From: Agriotes lineatus
Taxonomy: Eukaryota > Arthropoda > Insecta > Coleoptera > Elateridae
Assembly: GCA_940337035.1 (NCBI GenBank)
Contig: OW679203.1
Location: 26,359,495-26,423,494 of the forward strand
Reading direction: 5' to 3'
Length of the DNA stretch: 64,000 bases
Shown here one piece after another: positions 43,860 to 56,064 of this stretch. A model generated the notes under the pieces. That model saw only the letters and a program-made list of their open reading frames with translations. It searched no databases and had not been told where the DNA came from. Each line of letters opens with the position of its first letter. The stretch's first letter is position 1. The translations under genes were made by a program, and so were the position numbers.

Positions 43860-46800
43860 AAAGGCGTTTTATTTTTGGGAATAATCCCACCTCTAACTCC
43901 GCTTGCAGTGGTACAAGTACCTTTGTTGCCGGTCCCAAGCTCGGGTAAAGGAGGACGGTTGGGGCGGCGATGGGTTTGCTAACCGCCCGCCACCCGCAAA
44001 AAAATTAACTGGCAATATATCTCAATGAGAAGCCTCGGAATCCCACGGAAAACTCTAGACGATGACACAAGGGAAGAAAAAGGACAATAAATTTTGGATG
44101 CTGGAATGTTCAAGGTGTCAGTAATACATATCAAAAAGTATTGAGAGCTTTAGAAGAGTTTCACATAGATTACCAGTACTATGTGAAACCAAGAAGAGAG
44201 GAAATGGTAACGAAATAAAGGGCAATTACCTGCATTTCTACAGCGGCGTAGATAACGATAAACGAGTTAAAGCCGAAGTGTCCATATGCATACATAGAAA
44301 ACATAGATGACTTAATAAAAGTTGGACAGCTGCAAATGAATGCCTAATCGCCCTAGAAATAGTCGTCTCAGGTCAAAATGTTTTAGTAGTAAATGTATAT
44401 GCATCAAATGGCGATGCAAACGCAGATGTTAAAGAACATTTTATGAATCAAATAATAAGGAAGTTATATTAGGGACTGGGAGACTTTAATGGACGGGTAG
44501 GAAGTAAAATACATGATCCTATAATCGGACGATATGTGAAAATGTATAAAATGATAATGGGAAAAGGTGTGTGACCAATATGACTTAAAAATAATGAATA
44601 GCTCTTTTGAGCACAAAACATTCACAAGTACACTTAGACTCAGCCCACTAAGGGGCAAAAAAGTATTATTGAATACCTATGTAATTATGAGGCAATCTTC
44701 CCACATAACAGTATTAGATGTCCGGGTACAAAGAGGAGCTTCTTGTGGTTCAGATCATTTACTGGTGAAAGCTGAAACATGCCTAAACTATAAATATCAG
44801 AAAATAAAAAACAGAAATGTTGAACAACCAAACGATGAAATTCCTGATTGGCCTAAATACCATTTAGATGGACTAGCGGAGAAAATGAGACAACCTCGTA
44901 ATGGTAATTTTGAGCAAAGGTACGAATTCTTAAAAAGGTGTATCCACCAAGCTGCAAAAGACGACCTAGAAAATCTAATAGATGAAAAGAAAGCAGCTTA
45001 TCAGAAATGCCTAAGTACAGGAGATCCAGAAGAGAAGAAAAATTACATAAGGCATAATTATGAAGTAAAGAAGGCTGTAAAAAGAGCAAAAATCAGTTCT
45101 GGGGAGAAGATATGATGATATAGATAGGCTAATAGGAAGTTCGAGATCTAGAGAGGCATGGAAGGCGATAAGGTCATTAAAGAAAAACACGAGGAAAGCA
45201 ACCATAATAGATTCAATTGGAATAGATAGCTGGGAAAAATATTATCAAGAATTTCTAACAAAAGATAGATAGGAAGTCAACTATACTATGGAACCCATAG
45301 ACAAACAAGTATGAGATGTAACAGTAGACAAAATTAGAGCATTAAAAAATAACAGGTCACCAGGCCCTGAAGGTATACCCATAGAGTTGATTAAGCATTC
45401 CTCAGTAGTGGCATTAGAAGAACTTACCGATATATTTAATATGTGTATGAAAGATGACAATACAAATTAACACAGGAAATGGAATAGAAGAAAACAATGA
45501 TTACATAGAGAATGCAGATAACAGGATACACGAAGAAATAAAGAGAGAAGAAGTAATTGAAGCTATAAAAATGTTAAAACGAGGTAAGGCGGCTGGACAT
45601 GATGGAATAACAACGGAGATGGTAAAGAACTTTAATAACAATGGAATAAAAGTATTAGTAAAACTATTTAACAAGATTTGGGACGAAGAAAAGATACCTG
45701 AAGACTGGGAAGTCGGAGTGATCTTACCACTGCATAAGAAAGGTGACAACAAGGATTGCAATAACTATAGGGGTATAACTTTGTTGAGTACGATGGTTAA
45801 CATATATGAGAGAATCCTGGAGAAAAGATTAAAAACTGTAACAGAAGCACAATTGGAAGAAGCACAAAGCGGTTTCAGAAAGGGAAGAGGAGTGTAAGAC
45901 CACATATTTACTATGAAGCAAATGATAGAAAAGAACATAAACAACACCATATATGTAGCATTTATTGACGTCGAAAAAGCATTTGACAGCACCCCAAGAA
46001 ATGAAGTGTGGAACATTCTTAGACAAAGAGGAATCAGCAACAAGCTGGTAAAAGCTATTTACAGTCTGTATAAAAATACAAGAAATTATGTTAGAAAGGA
46101 AAACTTGGAATCTGAAGAGTTCGTAACCAAAGAAGGATTGAGACAAGGGGGAGTACTGAGCCCAACTCTATTCAATCTAGTTCTCGACGACATAATAAAA
46201 GAAACGAAGAGTAAAACAAAGAAACTACAAGTAGGGTACAGAAACATGCAGATTGTGGAAGTAGTGGAATGTGCCTTTGCCGACGACTTGATGATCTACG
46301 CAAAAAACGAAAAGGAATTACAAATGAACTTAGACATCTGGAAGACAGCATTAGAAAAAAGAAACATGAAAATAAACGTTGCTAAAACCAAAGTAATGAC
46401 AATCGGAAAGAGCGAAACCAAGATAACAATAAAACTAGATGGAAAGGATATAGAGCAAATAGAAGCATTCAAATATCTAGGAATAAATATACATAAGGAT
46501 GGAAAGGAAGAGGCGGAAATCAACAACAGAATAGAGACTACAACGAGACTTTTCTACACCCTTCATAACACTTTCATAAGGAAAAAGGAGATAACGAAGA
46601 AAACGAAAATGACAGTGTACAACACAATATACAAACCAATCTTGACCTACGGATGTGAAAGCTGGGTGTTAAACAGGCAAAATACAGGCACTGGAAATGA
46701 AGTATTTAAGAGGTGTTAAAGGTATTACTAGAAGAGATAAAATACGAAACGAGACAGTCAGAGCAGAACTCAACGTAGAACCAGTTTTGAAAAGCATAGA

Positions 46801-48440
46801 GAAACAACAGTTAAGGTGGTTTGGACACATAGTAAGAATGGAGGATACAAGACAAACGAAAAGAGTATGGCTAGCGAAATCTACCCAGAAGAGACCAAGA
46901 GGAAGACCGAGAAAAACATGGGATCAAGTAGTGGCAGAATGTCTGAAAGAACGAGGAAAATCTTGGAAAGAGGGGATGAAGATGGCAAAGAATAAGAAAG
47001 AATGGGCAACATTTATTTACTCGTGAAACATTTATGATTGACTCTATTGTGACTGTATTTGTAATTTGTAAATGTATTGTGGTAAATTGCACCTTAACAC
47101 CTTAGGGTAATTAAGGTTATTGATTATATATATATATATGAAAGATGACAATGTTCCAAAAGAATGGAAAGAAGCACACATTAGCTCTATTTACAAAAAA
47201 GACAACAAGAGAACTTGTCACAATTACAGAGGAATTAGTGTAACTTCCTCTGTGGGTAGACTGTACGAGCGGATATTAAAATCAAGAATAGAAGAGCAGG
47301 CAATAGAAATAGAACAACAAAATGTTTTCAGACCTGCAAGATCTAGTGTCTATAGCATTTCCTGCCTTAAGCAATTAATAGAAAAGACCATAGCATGCGG
47401 AAGAGGGCTTCATATGGTATTTGTTGATTTGAGGAAACCTACGACAATGTTCCAATAAACAAGCAATGGAAAGCCATGGAAGACAACAACGTGGAGAAAA
47501 GTTACATATATGCAGTAAAGCGCTTATATGAAGAGAGTAAAAGTAGAATAAAAGAAGAACAAAATTATTCAGATGATTTTATAGGAAACAAAGGTTTAAG
47601 ACAAGTTTGCTGCATTTCCCCAACACTTTTCAAAATATATGTTAACAAAGTACTGAAAGAATGGACACGAAAGTGTAGCAGAATGGGAATTGAAACAAAA
47701 GACGATTATATCTATAGTATTTTATTTGCGGATGATCAAGTCATCCTAGCACTAGATGCAGATGACATAAATTACATGTTTAGAAAGTTAACAGAAGAGT
47801 TTGATGAGTGGGGTCTGGAAATTAACACAGACGTAACATAGTACATGGTAGGCTAATTGGAAGACAAGGGCAAGATTTGAAAACAGAAGTTATTAATGAA
47901 TACAAATATTTAGGGGTCACACTAACATCAGATGGGTGAGACGAAGGAGATATATAAAACAAAGTAAAGAAAAGAAAAATTATAACAAGACAACTTACAT
48001 TCAGTGCTATGGAATAACTCATTTTCAAATAAAACAAAGAAGCGCCTATTTGATACTTTAGTTGAAAGTTATGTTACTTATAGAGCAGAAGTATGGAGAA
48101 ATAAAATAACAGCAGTCTTGGAGAAGATGTTGTGGCTATACATTATTTGACCATATAAGAAATGAAAGAGTCAAAGAAATAATGTAGATAGAAACGTCAT
48201 TGCTCGATACAATTGAAATGGTATGGACACATGAGAAGAATGAATGAAAAAAGTTTATCATAAAAAGTCTGGAATTGGAAACTAGCTTACAGAAGGAAAA
48301 GAGATAGACCTAGAAAGAGTTGGAACGTTTGTGTTGCAGAGGCCATGCAAAAACAACAATTACAAGACCAAGATTATAGAGACAAGAACTTTGGGATGCA
48401 GAAGACGGCCAAGGCAGCGGTAGAAAACCGCTATATACGT
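43860..48440 (+). mobile_element. LINE 'A', nearly full length, decayed and split
   Basis: The 5' region from about 43860 is GC-rich, with CGGCGATGGGTTTGCTAACC. The endonuclease starts WNVQGV at ~44104 and runs through CETKKRG, VVNVYASNGDAN, LGDFNGRVGSK and DVRVQRGASCGSDHLLV, with several stops. The RT begins LKNNRSPGPEGIPIELIK (45340). It is interrupted after CMKDDN by another LINE (45462-47136) and resumes VPKEWKEAHISSIYKKDN (47153), HNYRGISV, FVDLRK, GLRQ and the catalytic FADDQV (47730). The C-terminus reaches RKSWNQCVAEAMQ-like text near 48330. An inactive element. Confidence 0.75.
45446..47152 (+). mobile_element. LINE 'B' inserted in LINE 'A', 16-bp target duplication
   Basis: A 5'-truncated element (45462-47136) flanked by perfect 16-bp repeats TATGAAAGATGACAAT (45446-45461 and 47137-47152). 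It encodes RT from KRGKAAGHDGITTEMVKNF through NNYRGITLLS, SGFRKGRGV, FIDVEKAFDSTPR, GLRQGGVLSPTLF and the catalytic AFADDLMIYA to TYGCESWVLN. After one frameshift near 46715 come LRWFGHIVRMED and RPRGRPRKTWDQ. A stop after SGFRKGRGV (45895) breaks the frame. It ends with a (TA)n tail like the intact element at 10405. RTE-like group. The insertion cuts the host RT exactly between KDDN and VPKEW. Confidence 0.88.
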
Positions 48441-48760
48441 TGTTAACTTTTACTAAAAGCAATAAACGAAATAAATACACTTTCGCAAACATGACTGCAC
48501 TGGGCAAGGCATGCAGTCATTCTGGCCTAATATTTCAGCATACAGCACCGATCAAATTCTACTTGGACTTGCATCACAGCGATGTAAGAAGAATATTAAA
48601 CAATCATAGCTTAAAGCTTGCAGCTAACACGGCCATCCTAACGTTGAGACGTTTGCAGATCAATAAGCTCGATCATCTTTGTTTATTAGAGGATGTTCTT
48701 GAACAGTCATTACAGAGAATTTCAAACTTCAAAGAAGAATTGGTCAACAACAATAACTAA
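48440..48760 (+). other. Unidentified 106-codon ORF within a repeat
   Basis: ORF begins LTFTKSNKRNKYTFANMTA and ends SNFKEELVNNNN. I do not recognise it. The first ~190 bp recur in mutated form at 49063-49250, where the frame is broken (both start TTTTACTAAAA.CAATAAA.GAAATAAATAC). A 40-bp segment 'GACGTTTTATTTTTGGTAATAATCCC' type (core TTTTATTTTTGG.AATAATCCC) occurs at both 43868 and 49028. This suggests a repeat family flanking the LINE 'A' block rather than a host gene. Confidence 0.35.
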
Positions 48761-49499
48761 TCAATTCACACATGCAAACTATCTTTCCTACAATCAAGAG
48801 CAAATGGTTCCAATTACAAGATCATGATGATCCAGGTTGAACCAACCAGAAATTTATTCAGGTTAAGCCAAATTCTACTAAAATAATTCAGTATAATATC
48901 TATCAGAAAGCACAAGTGCCCAAGCATCAACACTAAACTATAGGTGAAAAATTAAAACATAATCAAAATTCAAACCTTTAAACACCAGGGATGGCACAAA
49001 TAATATCACTTCACTTCCAGCAAAAAGACGTTTTATTTTTGGTAATAATCCCATTTCTCATATTGGCTTTTACTAAAAACAATAAATGAAATAAATACAG
49101 TTCACAGACACTACTGCACTGGGCAAGGCACACAGCCATTCTGACCTAATACTTTGTCATACGGCACCGATGAATCACTACTTGGCATTGCATCATGGTG
49201 ACATAAAAACAATATTAGATAATCATAGTGCAAAGCTGACAATGGGCTTAATGTATAGGTTTTTTGTTCTAATATACATTGTATAGAATAATAAATGTGT
49301 TGTTTCCTAATCAATTTTAAGTAATTGCATTCAAGATCTATTAGTAATATGAATTAAGTATTTATTACCTACTTAAAGGGATATATGTTTATCTATTGGG
49401 CATTTATTATTTTTATCGTCGTGATTCCGGATAACATTTATTTAACTAACACTGAAATAACCAAATAATAAATAACCAAATTAAGTGTATTAAAATATA

Positions 49500-50815
49500 A
49501 TAGCGTGGCCATTATGGTCTACGCTACTAATTATAAGCATTCTGGACCACCAGCGCCTCCACAACTGGGGCATTTATACAAAGAAATAAATATAGCAACA
49601 CAATACACACAGTCACAAGCATTTACACCACTTTCCCAACCAATACTCCAACAAATACAACAGCAAAATTCAGTGATGTAGACTACCACAGCACCACAGG
49701 CAACCTCATACCACTCCACAAACAACTAATTTCCTATCCCATGTTAATTATGGCCCATTGCCGAATAACAGTACCGACAATGAGTGGCAACAAGCAACAT
49801 ACTCTAAAAAAATAAGCCGAATCCATGGCGAAGATAAAGCTTCAACCAATAGAAGAAACCACCCGGTTACTGGTTAGGAAAGGTTATATCGGTTAGCAAC
49901 AAGTTTGACAAACTAGCAGATGAAAACATGGACCCTGGAAATCAATCGACTAAAGAACCAAAACCGCGCCTATGTTCGTAAGAGGTGTCAAAACCGTAAA
50001 ACCGTTAACCTATCTATTAAAAGCACTAGCGAAAAACAAATACGTCATCAAGTCGACAGGCAATGAACAAGTTAAAGTAAAACTATTAGAAACACTACAC
50101 TACAATTAATAGTTAAAGCATTAATGAAAAAAACCACTGAATTCTATACGTACAAAACAAAGCAAGAAATTTTTTTAGAGTAGCACTAAAAAATATCCAC
50201 CACTCAAGAAATATAAATAAAATTAAACAAAGCCTAAACAAAGAGGGACATGAAGTACCTAATAAATGTATGAAACGTCAAACAACGAAAAACCAATATT
50301 TCATTACCGCTATTTTTCGTAGATATCAAACCAAACTACAACAACAAAGAAATATACAATATCAAACAGCTACTAAATACAATAGTACAGTTTGAACCTC
50401 CCCACGCAAAAAGAGAGATAGCTCAGTGTACAAAGTGTCAGAGGTTTGGTCACACGAAAAATTATTGCCATAATAGCCCAAGATGCGTCAAATGCATTGA
50501 CAACCATTAAGTACACAAAAGAATGTCTTAGAAAAGTCAAGGACAACGAAGTTGTCTGTGTAAATTGCAAGGAAACCCATCCGGCGAACTATTGAGGAGG
50601 TCCACAAACAGTTACAACAAAAATTTTATCCTGTTCTATGCGAAAGACGAGCACTTACACAACATGTACAACAAGATATAACTTATTCTCAAATGGCAAG
50701 ACAAGAGGAACATATCATTCAAGACAAAAGTAACAATAATATAGATCAGCACAATTCTGTAATGGCTCAACATACCAACGATCTAACAGAGTAAAAACAT
50801 ACTATGAAGACATTG
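49500..50815 (+). pseudogene. Jockey-type LINE ORF1 (gag-like with zinc knuckles)
   Basis: Interrupted by stops but readable. KGVKNVKPLTYLLKALAKN (with frame shifts) near 49990 and VKVKLLETLHYN are the gag-like RNA-binding part. QCTKCQRFGHTKNYCHNSPR (50430) and CVNCKETHPANY are CCHC zinc knuckles. This arrangement is characteristic of ORF1 in Jockey/I-type insect LINEs. It lies directly upstream of the matching ORF2. Confidence 0.65.
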
Positions 50816-50874
50816 CTTGATCAAATGAGTACACTAACCAATCTCATAACTACACTTATAAATAAGACTAAAAA

Positions 50875-52607
50875 TCGCTTTTTGGAATGCCAGTCGACTG
50901 TGTAGACACGCACTAGAAATCATTTCCTTCTTACAACAGCATGATCTAGATGTATTATTAGTTTCAGAAACACACTGCACTTCAAGAAACTATGTCAATA
51001 TACCAAAATACAATATATATCTTACAAATCATCCAGGAGAAGCAGCACATGGAGGTACTGCAATAATCATTCAGCAGGGCATCAACATTATGAAAGATCG
51101 GAGTTTAGACATGAACCCATATAAGCCACTAGCGTAGCTATAAATGACATTATAGGAGACGTAACAATTGCTGCGATATAGTGTCAGTCAAAACATAAAA
51201 ATAAATCTGAACAATATGAAGAATTCTTCAAAACTTTAGGCAGCAGATGGAGACTTTAATGCTAAGCTCCCACAATGGGGATCTTGGATACCTACAACTA
51301 AAGGCAGGGAACTATTAAAAGTAGTTCAAAAAACAACCTAACCACGCTTTCTACTGGACACCCCACTTATTAGCCCTCAGACAGGCACAGAATACCAGAT
51401 TTCGTAGATTTTTGCATAACTAAGGGTATAGATGCCAGGAAAATGTTACTACAACCATTCTTGGATCTTAAGCTACATCGAAACAAAACACAAATAAAAG
51501 AACATCTACCACTCATAGGGAAACATAGGAAAATGTACAGCGACGCCTATAATTGGCCTAATGGCTGTTGGCTGAGTACCAAAAATTTAAAAAAAATGCA
51601 GATAAAAGAAGAGCACAACAAAATATCCAAAGAACTCAAGCAACTGTTGCAAAAAATTAAAAACGAATCCATTTAGGAATACCTTAACAACCTATCTGCG
51701 GCTACTGAGGCTACAGATTATTCCTTATGGAAAGCAACAAGGAAACTTAAGCGATCCCAACAAAATAATACCTCCTATAAAAGTTAATGATGGTACTCGG
51801 GCTAGAACTAATCAACAAAAGGCAGAAGCGTTTTCAGAAAATCTCACCACAGTGTTTCAACCCTTTCCTCCCATAGCTAATCACCAAGATGAAGATGACA
51901 TAACTAACTTTTTAGATATGCCAAATCAAATGGTACTCCCAATCAGAAAGATAACACAATGACAAGTAGAAACAGTCATCTTCAATGAAATCAACCCAAG
52001 CAAGGCCTCAGGGTATGACTTGATCACGGGAAAAGTGCTACGCGAATGTACCCAAAAGGGTTTCAAAGTCATAACACAAATATTCAATGCAATTTTACGA
52101 ATTCATTACTTTCCCAGCCAGTGGAAAATTGCACGCATAATAATGGTACCCAAATCAAGGAAAATCCTACAGATGTTAAATCTTACAGGCCAATAAGTCT
52201 TTTACCACTCCTCTCAAAGGTCCTGCAAAAGTTGATCTTAAAGCAACTACAACCAATCATAGAGGACAAAAAATTGGTACCCAAACATCAATTCGGGTTT
52301 AGAATAAGGCACAGAACAATTGAACAGATCCACAGATTGGTTAATCAAATAAATAATACCCTCGAGACAAAACCATACTGTTCGGCAGCATTCATCGATA
52401 TCAGCCAAGCTTTCGATAAAGTATGGCACACAGGGTTAAATTATAAATTCAAATTATTACTTCCACATTCCATGTATTCCCTCCTTAAATTCTACCTCAC
52501 AAACAGACACTGTTACATAAAATACCAAGAAGTGAACACTGATTTTAGCCCAATAAATTTGAGTGTCCCGCAAGGAAGCATTCTCGGCCCAGTTCTCTAC
52601 TAAATAT
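50875..52607 (+). pseudogene. Jockey-type LINE ORF2, endonuclease and RT 5' part
   Basis: Starts near IAFWNASRLCRHAL-like text at 50870. The endonuclease is decayed. The RT is well preserved from SYRPISLLPLLSKVLQKLIL (52181) through QFGFRIRHRTIEQIHR, AAFIDISQAFDKVWH and VPQGSILGPVLY, where it is cut at 52607. The interrupted protein continues at 54468. A 5S-SINE tail lies inside at 51531. Confidence 0.75.
51531..51582 (+). mobile_element. 5S-derived SINE, 3' tail fragment (copy 3)
   Basis: AAAATGTACAGCGACGCCTA followed by TAATTGGCCTAATGGCTGTT and GGCTGAGTACC matches the last ~50 bp of the SINE copies at 5925-5972 and 6895-6942. An A-rich stretch follows. It is strongly 5'-truncated and inserted in the Jockey LINE, 45 kb from the array, so the family has dispersed. 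Confidence 0.75.
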
Positions 52608-54468
52608 TGCGATGGACCCCTTGTTATGATGGAACAAAATTAAATAAATTAAATTACCTAGGGCAAATCACCACAATGCTCAGGGTATTCTTATTGTGCT
52701 AACTTTGCCTGTCGGTATTTTAAGCTAATTAAAATGAAATGTATTTATTATACTCTCATAAAATAGTTAATTACCCCTTTCTGTATTTTATCGAACTGCA
52801 ATCATATTCTGCACTAGCTCCGGCAAAACACAAAACTACTTCTCTCAGGTTGGGTTCAAATCTGAGTTTTACTTGAAATTAATGTCGTATAGAAAATTTG
52901 TCTCAGAGTAGCTCACATGCGCGATTCTAGTACAACTGTGCTAGCGAATTTGATTTGTCATAACCTCACAAATTGACATTGAACACAGAAAATCGTTAGT
53001 GCAAACAGCGTTTATTTGAATATTTAGAAAGTGAAATTCAGCAAGGAACCATCAGGTAAATTGAATTGAAAATCCCGCCTGGTAACAAATAACTTGCTTT
53101 TGTTTAGCGGTCACATAAAACGACGCCCGATGCTCTCTTGTCCAGCTTCGTGTGTGGGAATCAAATTCTAGCAAAACCGCAGATTCTACTAACGCCGTGC
53201 AAATTATTAAGACTGAGGCGTATCTGAACGCCTGAAAATACGATTAACCTCTTCCTCAGGGTGTATTCTTTAAGTTTACTAGCTTTCTCGGCTCCCAAAC
53301 ACTCAAAAACATGCCACTTCTACCTTTTGAAATTTTATCCGATCTGGGCTCGGAGATGGTTCAGGGTGACGCCGACGGCTTTATGCTCTTGAAGTCGATT
53401 CCCTGACCTCAAATGTTGTACCGGGATGCTCATACACACCTCCTTATCCTGTTGGATTGGAAACTCCTGGTTTTGGCAGCTCAAGTGGCACAGTATCGAA
53501 GGTCGAAATTCTCAGGTGTCAAAGCTGCAACTCATAGGCTAGCCGAAGTTGGTTTGGAAAATTTAGAATTTTTTCGTCGTGGAAACTTCTACAAACACTA
53601 TCACAGCTGCCTGGTAACTTGTTTAGTATAATGGTAAATTTTTATCTTGGTAAATACTTTTTTATTATATTAAAACATCAATTTACTGGAGCACAATTTT
53701 GCCCCAAAGTAGTCAATTTACAGCAATTGTTCTTATTATTAAACAAAACAGCATCGCGTTCCTAGGTAACAGCGATCTCATATTGTTTATAGAAAATTAG
53801 TTTTGGTTATATTTTAACATAAAAGGAATAACATTTGATAATATGGTTTGTGGCTTAAATCTAAAATTGTCTTTATTTCTTATAACTAAAAATTGTTCTT
53901 TCTCGTCACATAAAAACGTTTTTAAATCACTGTTTTGCTATAACACTTAGGGCCGGTTGCAGAAAGCAATGTTAAGTCTGGTGTTAGCTAACGCGACGCC
54001 AAAGTGAACAAAAACGAATCAAATCTCACATGCTTATGGTAACTAATACATTAGTAAACAAAATTTGATGCGATTTTGTTCACTTTGACGCGACGTTAGC
54101 TAACACCAGACTTAACATTGCTTTCTGCAACCGGCCCTTAGTTTTTATAATGCACTGACACTTGAGTTCATATTTTAAACATGTCACTGGCTTTAATTAA
54201 TTTTTTTTCTTAATTTCTATTTTGTCTTGCTTCGATTTCATTTACCTTTCAGCTTGCTTGCTTTTCACTGGCCCGTACTTTTATTAATAACTCTACGCTC
54301 ATTCAGTATGCACATCACCAACCTTTTGTGTTATTTGCTTGCATTTAATAACTTCAACTACTGTTTAAATCGCAATTAAATAAAATATCTTAACTCTGTG
54401 CTTGAATTGATTTTGTTCACTATTTCTCACTGCATACAGAGCCAAATTGTGAGCTTAAAACCATCTCA
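52608..54468. mobile_element. Insertion with TG..CA ends splitting the Jockey LINE
   Basis: Starts TGCGATGG and ends CCATCTCA. It is flanked by ATAT (52604-52607 and 54469-54472). Removing it restores the Jockey reading GPVLY-stop-IYTADLP, so both borders are secure. A 4-bp duplication and TG..CA ends are LTR-retrotransposon features, but no terminal direct repeats or gag/pol were seen in 1.86 kb. It may be a long solo LTR or a small non-autonomous element. A Harbinger-type MITE (53950-54137) is nested inside. A 72-codon ORF at 53413 has no recognisable domain. Confidence 0.6.
53950..54137. mobile_element. 188-bp PIF/Harbinger-type MITE
   Basis: Inverted ends GGGCCGGTTGCAGAAAGCAA are perfect for at least 44 bp and continue imperfectly for ~80 bp per arm, so it is almost wholly palindromic. 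TTA lies on both sides (53947-53949 and 54138-54140), the classic Harbinger 3-bp target. Confidence 0.88.
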
Positions 54469-55075
54469 ATATATACGGCAGACCTTCCAATGGCCACACT
54501 CACAACAACCGCAACACTCGCAGCGACACTGCAATATTGGCAACGCATCACAACCCCATTAGTGCATATGCAAATTTACAAAACCTCCTCAGTAAACTTG
54601 AAACATGGCTAACAAAATGGCGAATAAAGACTAACGAGAACAAGTCTGCACACATCACCTTTACAAAATCAAGCGCGACAGCTGTCCTCCGGTGACTTTG
54701 TATGAGTCATATCCCTCAAACAACTGAAGTGAAATACCTTGCTTTAACCCTGGACAGAAGATTGACACACATTTAAAAAACGAAAACTAGGCATGAAATA
54801 TAGACAGACGTACTGTTTGTTAGGGAGAACCTCACAGCCTATCATTAAACAACAAACTGCTTCTGTATAAAGCAATCGTAAAGCCTATCTGGGTCTATGG
54901 AATAACTCTTTGGAGATCGGCTAGCACATCAAATATTGTAACGCTTTCAAAACAAGGTGCTCCGCAATATAGTAAACGCCCCGCGGTATATTCCAAACAC
55001 AGTTCTACATAAAGACCTAAGTATAACTATGTCAGGTCATTTTGAGTAGCGTAACGTACTATAGTTAACCATTCA
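54469..55075 (+). pseudogene. Jockey-type LINE ORF2, C-terminal part
   Basis: Begins ATATATACGGCAGACC, read IYTADLPM, which directly continues the RT cut at 52607. WLTKWRIKTNENKSAHITF, VKYLALTLDRRLTHI and NKLLLYKAIVKPIWVYGITLW are readable across frameshifts. The YADD-equivalent (FADDTA) is degraded. Confidence 0.65.
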
Positions 55076-55079
55076 CGCC

Positions 55080-55690
55080 CTTTGGTCAGTTTAGTTATAT
55101 TTCAAACCCGTTCCCACCATTTGATGTTCTCAACACCAATGCTCACAAATAGTAGCTCTTTTCGTCTAAAATCGAACATTCTGTAGATTAGAGCAGTCCG
55201 CCCATTATAGCTATTTCAAACCAGCCTTTATTATTACACGTGTTGTCTGGGCGCAAGCGATACCGGTTTGAACCGCCGAGTATGTCGCCTCCCCATTGGT
55301 CGCTTGGGGGACGCGTTCGTTCTTGTTAGGCATTGACTATTTTATTTTCCTGCACGAAGGCGGTCTCGAACCGGTCGTGGTGGCATAAGGCACGTGAGGT
55401 GCTTTGGTGTGGTTATGGTAGCCGAGAGCTCTGTTCTTCCGTCGTAAGGCCGTGTGTGCAGGCCGATTCTTCCCTAACAGGGGATCTATTCCACAGAGCT
55501 TCCAAACAGTAGGCTCCAACGTTCCGTGGCCGTAGCAGACCGCCATTACAGTCGTCTGGACTTTCCTGCAATGCAGCTTTAACACCCACGCTTTCGTTTC
55601 CGAATTGTTCGCAACAGGCGATGTTGGCTGAGGTCGTTGCAATGCCCAAGCTTGGCTAACTTCCAGACATACATAGCAATGTGAACATGT
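55080..55690. other. Unrecognised, moderately GC-rich
   Basis: The minus-strand 101-codon ORF (55642-55337) and an overlapping 78-codon ORF have no domain that I know. Composition is more GC-rich than the neighbourhood, which suggests transposon origin. Confidence 0.3.
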
Positions 55691-55699
55691 AATTTGCGC

Positions 55700-56060
55700 T
55701 TATAGTGACCGCTAGAGTTACGCATTTTTTAATAATTCACTAATTAACGCCAGTATGACCCCATTTTGCATGTAGTGACTGCTTATTTAATGTAATCTGG
55801 CAGCAGTTGTTATTAACGAACTGTTTGAATATGCAAGGCCTCCATTTATGTTCTGTAACCATTTCATTCACGCATTTTGGCTGCATTCTTTAATAATTCA
55901 CTAATTAACGCCAGTAGAGCGTCATTTTGCATTTTGTGACCGCCTAATTCATAAAATCGGGTGGGTTGTGTTAATAATTAACTATTTGGACATGTAAGGC
56001 CTCTATTCGTATACCGTAGCCGCCTAATTAACGAAAGCTGGCCGCAGCCAGTTTAACCTA
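55700..56060 (+). repeat. Degenerate tandem repeat, ~160-170-bp period
   Basis: AATAATTCACTAATTAACGC occurs at 55730 and 55892, followed in both by 'CCAGTA' and a 'CATTTTGCAT' block. The 'CAAGGCCTC.ATT' segment recurs at 55834 and 55996 ('GTAAGGCCTCTATT'). About two units. Confidence 0.6.
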
Positions 56061-56064
56061 ATAA

